Source: Hypholoma sublateritium FD-334 SS-4
Taxonomy: Eukaryota; Basidiomycota; Agaricomycetes; Agaricales; Strophariaceae
DNA length: 10,265 nucleotides
Assembly: GCA_000827495.1 (NCBI GenBank)
Contig: KN817636.1
Coordinates: 104,082 to 114,346, forward strand
Reading direction: 5' to 3'
Shown here: one piece after another, positions 1-6,856 of the stretch
Layout: each line of letters opens with the position of its first letter
Position numbering within the stretch: position 1 is the first letter of the stretch
Notes under the pieces: model-generated
Database searches by the model: none
Told to the model about the DNA's origin: nothing
Seen by the model: the letters and a program-made list of their open reading frames with translations, nothing else
Made by a program: the position numbers and the translations under genes

Positions 1-189
1 GCTGACGACGCGGAAGGCGTGGCTGACGACGCGGAAGGCGTAGCTGACGACGCGGAAGGCGTGGCTGACGACGCGGAAGGTGCAGTTGACGATGCAGAAG
101 GCATAGCTGACAACGCGGAAGGTGCAGCTGACGATGCGGAAGGCGCAAATGACAATTCGGAAGGCACATCTAACAACGCGGGAGGCGCA
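1..189. repeat. In-frame 21-bp tandem repeat (about 9 copies)
   Basis: Nine consecutive 21-bp units start at 1, 22, 43, 64, 85, 106, 127, 148 and 169. On the plus strand the unit resembles gctgacgacgcggaaggcgt plus one base. The first three copies are nearly identical; divergence grows toward 189, and the tenth unit is no longer recognisable. On the coding (minus) strand each unit is one heptapeptide of the ATPSASS type, so copy-number changes would lengthen or shorten the protein without a frameshift. The array reaches position 1 and probably continues outside the window. Confidence 0.93.
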
Positions 190-1928
190 GATGATGGTAT
201 TAGAACTAGGTTGCCACTTTCATCTTTTTTCCACAGGATGCTATTGGTGGGCGGTTGCATTGTTGGGAATTGGTTGGGAAGGAATTTGAAAATGTCCACA
301 AAAATCTTCAACGCCCGGCAGGATCCTTCCGCAATATAGATGTCGTCGTTCAGCAACTCCTCTGAAAATCGTTCTAAAGATACTAGGTTGTGGGCCGCAA
401 AGTTGCCGTCCTCGCGTAGGATACACTTTGCTTTCGTGAGTGCATCTATTGCATCGGGGGAGTCGAAGATCATACTGGCAGCTTTGATATGCGGGAGTTG
501 GTCTAAAGCACCGGAATCATATCGATTTTTGTAGTGGGATGAGAGGAGAAGTGGATACAGAACACTTCTGAGTAGATTCTTGCGGCGTTCATCCTCGTCA
601 TCCTCTTCTTTCTTTGTTGGCTGCCTGTGAGTGGGTAACGTACTATCTTGTTCGAGCCACTGGCGAAATACGATTGATCCGTTCAGCAGGTCTCTGTACA
701 AACCGGGGAGCTTTAGAAGCCATGCAAGGAATTTCATGATATTATCAGTGACAGTGCGGCCATTTATCGCCATAAGAACATGTCTGTCCTGTAAATTGTA
801 GGGGCATGCAGTCAGTTAACGAGCAATATCAGGAAAGAAATGCGAATTTACCTCAGAGTTTGCCCATGTTTTCAACATGACCAGTTCTCGCAGAATGTGG
901 GCGTATTGTCTGATATACTGCTCCTTGTCTTGTCGGCGTTCCTCAGCGGCCTCGGCTCTGTAGTTTTCGTAAGCCTCAAGAGCAGTGGCTTTGGCTCTCT
1001 CGTAAGCCTTGGCGGCGGCAGCCTTGTCTTTCTCATAGGACTCAGCGAGGGCAGCGGCGGCGGCAGCGGCGGTGGCTTTGTCTTTCTCATAGAGCTCAGC
1101 AGCAGCAGCTTTGTCCTTTTCGTAAGCCTCGGCGGCGGCGGCTTTCTCTTTGCGCTCGGTATCAAGCTGACCTACGAGGTCCTTGACTTGTCCTGAAAAC
1201 GCAATGACTTGGCCTTGAAGAACGAAGATCTCCCCTCGAAGACTCTCGATAATGAGAGCGGACTTCCTGCTATTCTCTCCTTGCTCGGAAATCTGATCCT
1301 TAAGACCCTGGATCACAATGGCTGATTCCTGGTCCCTCCGTTGTTTATCGACCTTCTCCTCTTGGAGACTCCGGATTAGAGCAGCTGACTCGATGTCCCT
1401 CTGTTGTTGCTCGTTTACAAATCGTTGTATGATATCTGCGATGTTCGCCGTCTCCCCGCCGGCAGCAGAGGCATTGGAGGCAATGGGTCCAGCCGCTGAC
1501 TGGGAAGTAGTGGAGTCAAGTGTGGCGGGTGTGGAAGTCCTTGCATCGACGACACTGAGGGCATCCGCCAGGGGGTCGCCAGCAGACATTATGGAGGTAA
1601 TGGTGGGAGTAGCGGACTCCGAAGTGATGAGACCCGAATGGGCCTTTGATTCGGATGGGCTGGATCCCGGAATTGGTTCCGATCCCACAGCTGATTCAGA
1701 CCCAAGGTCTGATAATGATGTTTGAACACTATGAGAGTTCGTAGAAGTGGAAGAGAGTCGTCTTGAGTTCATGGACGTTGAGAATGAATCAGAGTCGCGA
1801 TCTGAATCTGATGGGAGCAAGCCTTCCTTCTCGTGGGCGGATGTAACCGCGGAATCTTTGGAAGTTAGCTGCAACTCCAATGGCATGGTTATGGGAGGGC
1901 TTAGAGTAAAGTCCGTTGGTGGATGCAT
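1..1928 (-). CDS. Coiled-coil protein of unknown function, 3' end beyond window
   Basis: I do not recognise this protein. Exon 1 is 1928-852 (359 codons). An intron at 851-789 (GTAAAT..ACAG, 63 nt, phase 0) leads to exon 2, which stays open from 788 to the window edge (262 more codons). Residues 1-160 are rich in Ser, Thr, Ala and Pro. Residues about 165-237 hold three 21-residue coiled-coil repeats around the pattern ESA-hh-I-xx-L. Residues 263-335 are Ala/Lys/Glu-rich 11-residue repeats with a YEKDK core. A helical region (about 360-540) with an acidic stretch (KKEEDDEDERR) follows, then a low-complexity tail of heptapeptides (ATPSASS type) read from the 21-bp array. No signal peptide or membrane segment is evident, so an intracellular scaffold-like protein is my inference. 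The ATG at 1928 is the first in frame; an internal ATG at 1886 is an alternative start. The exon structure is well supported; the function is not. Confidence 0.75.
924..1142 (-). repeat. Coding hendecad (11-residue) coiled-coil repeats
   Basis: Residues 263-335 of the left-hand gene consist of AAAAEAYEKDK, AAAAELYEKDK, an 18-residue variant with an extra run of Ala, AAAAKAYERAK, ATALEAYENYR and AEAAEERRQDK. The 11-residue period is typical of hendecad coiled coils or long amphipathic helices. The expanded copy differs by seven Ala-rich residues, which fits replication slippage in GCN codons. Confidence 0.85.
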
Positions 1929-2148
1929 GCAGGATTTGAGATCGATGGTGTATGATTTCGAAGTGTGGCTGTTGTGATGCTGTGACTCGCCAGTGAGTCA
2001 TGACTCGATCCCGCCTTACATAAATTAAACTATTTCAATGATTTATACATAATAATAACGAAATAAAGTTCGATTGCGTCTAAGTAGTACGAAGAACAGA
2101 ATCACCACAGCAGACAATGCGGCTAACTACGTAGAAACAAAATGCACA
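1929..2148. other. Intergenic region between two minus-strand genes
   Basis: These 220 bp separate the end of the JmjC-like gene from the start of the coiled-coil gene, so they should hold the terminator of the first and the promoter of the second. The stretch 2018-2065 is AT-rich. A TATAAA on the minus strand lies at 2047-2042, about 115 nt upstream of the coiled-coil gene's ATG. I see no coding potential and no clear polyadenylation signal. Confidence 0.5.
1984..2006. promoter_or_regulatory. Candidate Gcn4/CPC1-like bZIP site cluster
   Basis: A TGACTC lies at 1984-1989, a TGAGTCA at 1994-2000, and a perfect 12-bp palindrome GAGTCATGACTC at 1995-2006. TGASTCA is the known core of Gcn4/CPC1/AP-1-type bZIP factors. 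The cluster is 56-78 bp upstream of the coiled-coil gene's start codon. Binding and regulation are inferred only from the motif, and it could equally lie in the 5' untranslated region. Confidence 0.35.
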
Positions 2149-5100
2149 TCACCCTAATCGAGCACGCTTGGGGGGATTTTGGCTTGTAGAGGTGTACTTC
2201 TTCAATTGGGGGATCAAGAACGATGTTTCGAGACGTTGACGATCCTGTTGAGAACGGAAGTAGCGTTCGTCTAAGCCAGTGACACCATCATTGAAGAAAT
2301 CTAGAGATAAATCAGTAGTTATCACAATTCTCCTAGAATCAGAGCGTACCATTTGGGAGGTTTGACCACTTGCTTGGTACATCGTTCCGCCATTGAACAG
2401 AATATTCATTCTGGTTTGCGAGCGCAAGGGAATCAGAAGGCAACAGATTTCTTCTTAACCATGATGAAGAGAACCCAGGATCAACATCGACAACGTTCTC
2501 GATCTGCTTTGTGAGCATCCCCAGTGTGCAATTCGCCTGTAAATCAAGTTTTGAGGCATTTGCGCCTTCTTTGTACTTGATCAAAGTTTGACTAATTTGA
2601 ACAAAAAAAAGTGCCGGTAAGTCGCTGATGATATGACCCTCAGGGCTGGTGATGATGGCGCAGCGGCGGATCCAATTAACCAGGTGTAAAGCAGTGCCGC
2701 GGGCATAGCAGATTGCAAATCTTTCGCTTACAGGGATGCCGTTGATTTCGTGGTCGAGCAGGATCTGCTGATTTTTGTCCGCTTTTGTGTACTCTTCCTG
2801 GTTTGGCGCACGATATGTCCTGAAATCCAGTACATTCCCCAATATAACGAGGATGCAAGCCGAAAGCAAATCCATTAAACCAGCGATGTTCCTGACATCC
2901 GGCAAATGAGAAGCAGCAGGGTCTGTGTTGTTACGGATGGTAAGAAAGAACGGCAAAAGATTCAAAGACTAAGAGGACATACCGGATTCGGGAATCTCGC
3001 CTTCCAGTAGTCCCATGTGATAGAAGAGGATCATACGCCGCAACAAACCCCGAGTGGGGTGCGAAGTATTTGTCAAAAATTTGTGCAATATGAAGGAGTG
3101 AATTAGGCCTTGCAATGTTTCCTGCATGTGGTTAGTGAGGTAATAATGTCCTCCAATGCATATCGAGTGAGCATGACCGAAAACAAAGTGTGGTTGGCAT
3201 GGCTTCATAAAGCTGTACCAAAATATTCAGTCACAAATTCCATGAGATGCAACACTAAGGCCTTACAGTCTATCACGAGGTTCCAAAGCGACCAGTTCAA
3301 AATCATATTCGGATGTACGCAAGACTTGGTCAAGGCGAAAGCCGTCCTTCAAGAAAAAATCAATGGACGACATAGGATTTCCGGGGCGCTCGCGAAGGAA
3401 CCCCCAAGCCTTTCCTCCATCGGCGACCATGATGTCGGTAGATAAGCCTTCACAATCGATGTGTAGGAAGGTGATGGCATTTTCGAGCCCAACAAGCGCC
3501 CACCGCATATGCTCGGTCGGATATGAGGATGTTTGGTCAATATGATGATGACCACGGGTCACGTCCCATGCATGAATGTCACTGGCGTATTCGATGGACT
3601 CCATGTTGCCATTGTAAAGTGGAAGATCTAATGCATTTAATATTTTTCCGGACGAGTGGCGATTGTCCCATATATCCCTAACGCAGCCACTCACGACTGT
3701 TGGACCACAAGCATTGTTGAGAGGCCTGATGGAATAGTCTGCAAAATAAAGATAGAGCGTATTAATGAATGGTCGGGCTGAAGTCTGATAATTACCATTA
3801 ATAGAAATTTGTCGCGATTGTGTACCAGCAACTTTTCTGAGCCCATTTTCATCGAAAGTTATAGCTTCCTTGACAGGCCATCCCCTGACAACGATGTTCT
3901 TATCTCGTAATTCCTGTTGTATCTGAACAGGCGAGAACGACTTCCAAGCATCGTAGCTGAATGATTTGATGACTGATTTGCTGGGATGTGCAATGTGGAG
4001 GGGTTGTCCATGGTCATAGAACGCTTCCACACGATCAAAAATCTGACGAAAGCGTTCATGGTAGACTTCGAACTACGAAGAGAATTTAATAAAAGACGGC
4101 ATTATGAACTTTCGCAACTTACATGAAAACTAGGAATAAACGACTTTGGTTCGCCTGCTACATTGAAGATGGTGTACAACCTGTTGCCCTTAATTTGTGG
4201 AATAACCTCAATAGGAAGAGATATGTCTTCCTTCTTCATCTACAAATGACATTTAGTGGGAAGAATTCGGAAAGATAAATGCCCATACATAATCTCTTAT
4301 AACTATCGGTTCAAATAAAGAGGCGACATTGTCCACATCGATGGGGTTTTCCTTAGATCCCAGCGTTCTGGGAGGAGCGCGAGAAGGTGAGCGACGACGT
4401 TTTGTCTTGCGAATTCCGGAACGCGATGATTGAGGTGTTTCCTTTGCACCGACATTGCTACCATGCGACGGTGTAGAACTTCTAGGGGATTTGGCTGAGA
4501 TAGAATCAGGGTCATCATCATCGTCATCAGAAGACCCCGTGGACCTGTTATCTATATGTGCATGAACATGAAAGAAGGATATAAGTTTATGTTGACGAAG
4601 CAACGCACCTCGTATGTGCGTGATTTTTACTTCCGCTGATATGTTTTTATCCTGTGTCTCCTCGAGCATGCCTTCGTCGGAATCAAGTCCATCAACGAAA
4701 CTCAGAAAATCTTTGCTTGGGCCCAGATTACGAGTAGGACTTTCAGTCAGCTGGCCATCGTCCAGATCTTCGATAGTGGTATGAGGAACGGCAACCACAT
4801 CGGAGTCGCTTTCTGCGGAATGGGACTCATTATTCGCTATAGATTCACAACCTTGAGCTTGAAACTTGATCGCTTGCGACTGAGGCAATTGTATCGGATG
4901 CCCTTGGTCAATGGAAGCCTCAAGAAGCTTCGGAGATGTAGCGGGAGATGGTGCACATGACGTAGGTACTGTAATGGATGGCGGCGCCAGTAAGAATCGT
5001 TGCTGCTTAGCGTTGTAGCTACTACAATTGAGAATAGAGTGAGATTTTTACTGCCAGTATGCCACCGAAATGTAAGAACCACTCAAACCTTGGCCGTATA

Positions 5101-5174
5101 TATTGATGCAAAGATAATTCACTGAGATCCGGCAGAGTAATCTGGGGGAAAGACAAGGCAGGGGCGTACGGCAT
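2149..5174 (-). CDS. JmjC-like domain protein (putative Fe(II)/2-oxoglutarate oxygenase)
   Basis: Nine exons splice in frame: 5174-5089, 5021-4609, 4551-4289, 4239-4123, 4072-3796, 3738-3267, 3212-2983, 2922-2350 and 2300-2149, giving 860 residues. Residues 1-290 are low-complexity and acidic, with a run of Asp near 175-180, a basic cluster RKTKRRRSPSR (214-224, likely nuclear signal) and a PIDVD motif (236-240) resembling a SUMO-interacting site. The JmjC-like core (about 295-600) holds FLHIDCEG with HxD iron ligands H478 and D480. T475 and K495 (GGKAWGFL) fit 2-oxoglutarate contacts. The distal His is probably H551 in CQPHFVF, followed by SICIGGHYY, a hallmark of this family in mushrooms. 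The C-terminal 240 residues are helical and end in basic KRARLG. JmjC enzymes hydroxylate or demethylate chromatin and other proteins; activity and substrate here are unknown. Two introns (4552-4608 and 3739-3795) are stop-free multiples of three. The gene may be fused to the upstream exons at 5187-6568. Confidence 0.8.
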
Positions 5175-5176
5175 TG

Positions 5177-5230
5177 CTACAAATTATCAGGTGAGTGATC
5201 CTGTGCCGACGACAAGGCAAAGAAATCTAC
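5177..5230 (-). other. Candidate intron joining the two minus-strand genes
   Basis: On the minus strand a GTAGAT donor at 5230 and a TTTGTAG acceptor ending at 5177, with CTGAT as branch site 10 nt before the acceptor, define a 54-nt intron. Its removal takes out the TGA at 5189-5187 and reads in phase (T plus CA gives Ser) into the ATG at 5174. The joined protein would be about 1254 residues. The donor is slightly off the GTRNGT consensus. Confidence 0.5.
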
Positions 5231-6568
5231 ACAATCCAGGGGAAAACCATTTTTTATCTTCTTCGCAGTTCAGAGCTGCATCGATGTCGGACCAAGGGAG
5301 GGAACTAGCCAGATCACGGAGCGCAGTGTACGCTGAGATTTGACCTTCAGAAAGACGAAGAATGGCATCCCAGATAGTGTTTTCAACAGCCAGGATGCGA
5401 GGTGGTTTATGAGGACCCAACCTGGCAGCTAAGTCGATAACAGTTCTGCGGTGGAATGATTTCGTTGATAACCGCAGCGTCACCAATAGGTACAGGGGCG
5501 AGACCATGACGGCAAGTTGGAATGGTGAGCGAGAACCGACATGCGCAACTGAGGAAGGGTACCCTTCTGTTTGAGTTTTTGTGATAAATGTTTGCAATTC
5601 GACGTCAAATCGATCAAAAGACTCTTGATCTTGAAAACCACTACTTGGCATTGATTCATTGACGCCACGTAAAGAGAAAAGAGACGCACCCAGGTGGCAC
5701 AGAGGGCATGTTTGCAGGTAGATCCGGAAAAGTTCCATTTCTGAATCGAATGTTCTTCATAGCAGCTATATGAATGGCAGCCAGAAGGAAATTCTCTTCA
5801 ATCGCGAGGTACTTTGTTGCGGCGTTGTTCTTGGTGGCCATGTGCATCAAGGTGAACATAGGATTGGAAAATGTACGAAACTGCGAGCTAGAGTCGGTCG
5901 CGTTTTGCACTAATTTACGAAAATTTATTGCCAGCTGTGGCCAATCCTGCAAACGGGAATATGCCTAGAAGATCATCAGAAATGAACGACAGCGCATATA
6001 GCCTGTATTATATGCTTACATCAAGATCGTGCTTTACACTTCGTGGACCTGGCAAAAACAGGGATGCCGTAGGGGTTGAGGTGGGGGCTCGAGGAATGCA
6101 CTGGGCGCGGAGAGCAATGATTTCAAAAAATCGGTACGCGCACAACACAGAGCAAAGTTTTTGGAAGTCATATACGCTCAATACCGGGTCATGCGAAGCT
6201 ACAATAAAGCAGGTCGGTTCTGGGGCCTCAGTCATGACAACCTTTATCCCCAACAATCCCCGGATCTCTTTCATGTGGGCATTATTGACGAAATGGAGTA
6301 ATGAGTCCTCGAAGTCGTGTAGGGAAGACAAGAACGTCTGATTATTATTCAAATTTTAGTTCTCAACTATACGGAAAGAATGCAGACTTGCCCCAAATCC
6401 AGATAACCTTGTGTGATGCGCTAGGATTGATTCGGGCTTTAACGCCAGTGACTCTGAATACCATGGAAATTCAGCTAAGACGGTGGAGTAGAGACGTCGC
6501 TGAGACGTGGCTATGTTCAGCTTCAGCATGGAATGAAGCCCACGGTTAAAACGAAATGATACATACAA
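5187..6568 (-). CDS. Unknown helical protein, or N-terminal part of the JmjC-like protein
   Basis: I do not recognise this sequence. Four exons splice in frame: 6568-6392, 6337-6020, 5964-5690 and 5640-5187, giving 407 residues to the TGA at 5189-5187. The introns are 6391-6338 (GCAAGT..CAG, a GC-AG intron), 6019-5965 (GTAAGC..CTAG with CTGAT branch) and 5689-5641 (GTGCGT..TAG; an AAG acceptor 3 nt earlier is also in phase). The protein looks globular and mainly helical, with no signal peptide, transmembrane segment or familiar motif. The start at 6568 is the first ATG in frame; M14 at 6529 is an alternative. The end lies only 12 nt from the JmjC start, too little room for a separate promoter, and an in-frame intron could join them. 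I therefore favour this being the N-terminal region of one long protein, but list it separately because I cannot prove the junction. Confidence 0.6.
6338..6391 (-). other. GC-AG intron
   Basis: On the minus strand the upstream exon ends GGATTTGGG and the intron begins GCAAGT, the canonical form of a GC donor. It ends AATAATCAG, with CTAAA as a likely branch site. It is 54 nt, phase 0. The nearby GT donors at 6407 and 6387 put the next exon out of frame, and the in-phase GT at 6367 would leave only 30 nt. Confidence 0.65.
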
Positions 6569-6856
6569 AGGTTTGGATCATAGGAAAGCAAACGCGGCTC
6601 AAATGGGCTTGACATGACTGATCCCCGAGTCCGAGTTCAAGAGTGTAGTTAGACAGCAATGAACGTCTCGGTTACACATGTGACTAACTTACTAAGCAAG
6701 CTCGACTAGTAGAAAGATTAAGTAATCGCATATCACGGGGGCACTCCAAGCTCCCGAAGAGTGAGACTACAGTTTGAACTTCTAAGCCCTCCCACTTAAT
6801 TTATTCATCCATTCATGCGACTGTGGCTCGTGTTCATTCTGCTGATTATTGTCTGC
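6569..6856. other. Divergent intergenic region, possible left flank of the transposon
   Basis: These 288 bp lie between divergently transcribed genes. A perfect 8-bp palindrome CACATGTG (E-box type) sits at 6675-6682. A small inverted repeat CACTC (6742-6746) / GAGTG (6759-6763) lies about 115 bp before the transposase start; CACTA-related elements end in CAC, so it could be part of a terminal inverted repeat. An ATG at 6815 is in frame with the transposase but adds only a hydrophobic stretch. I see no convincing TATA box and no other coding potential. Confidence 0.45.

Noticed and set aside
1..189. CRISPR-like array
   Set aside because: The units are directly adjacent 21-bp repeats without unique spacers, in a fungal coding exon.
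19..339. Plus-strand open frame encoding ADDAEGV-type acidic repeats
   Set aside because: It is antisense to the exon of the minus-strand gene. The 21-bp repeat length keeps all frames periodic, and the minus frame continues seamlessly into non-repetitive coding sequence with a proper intron.
840..1725. Plus-strand open frames across the coiled-coil gene
   Set aside because: They are shadows caused by the biased GCN/GAR codons of the minus-strand coding sequence; their translations look like low-complexity reverse reads.
5928..6341. Plus-strand open frame of 137 codons
   Set aside because: It overlaps two exons and an intron of the minus-strand gene, whose spliced frame is better supported; its translation has no recognisable feature.
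6815..6856. Signal peptide or membrane anchor on the transposase
   Set aside because: The in-frame upstream ATG gives a hydrophobic leader, but transposases act in the nucleus and relatives start just before the zinc finger, so the ATG at 6857 is preferred.
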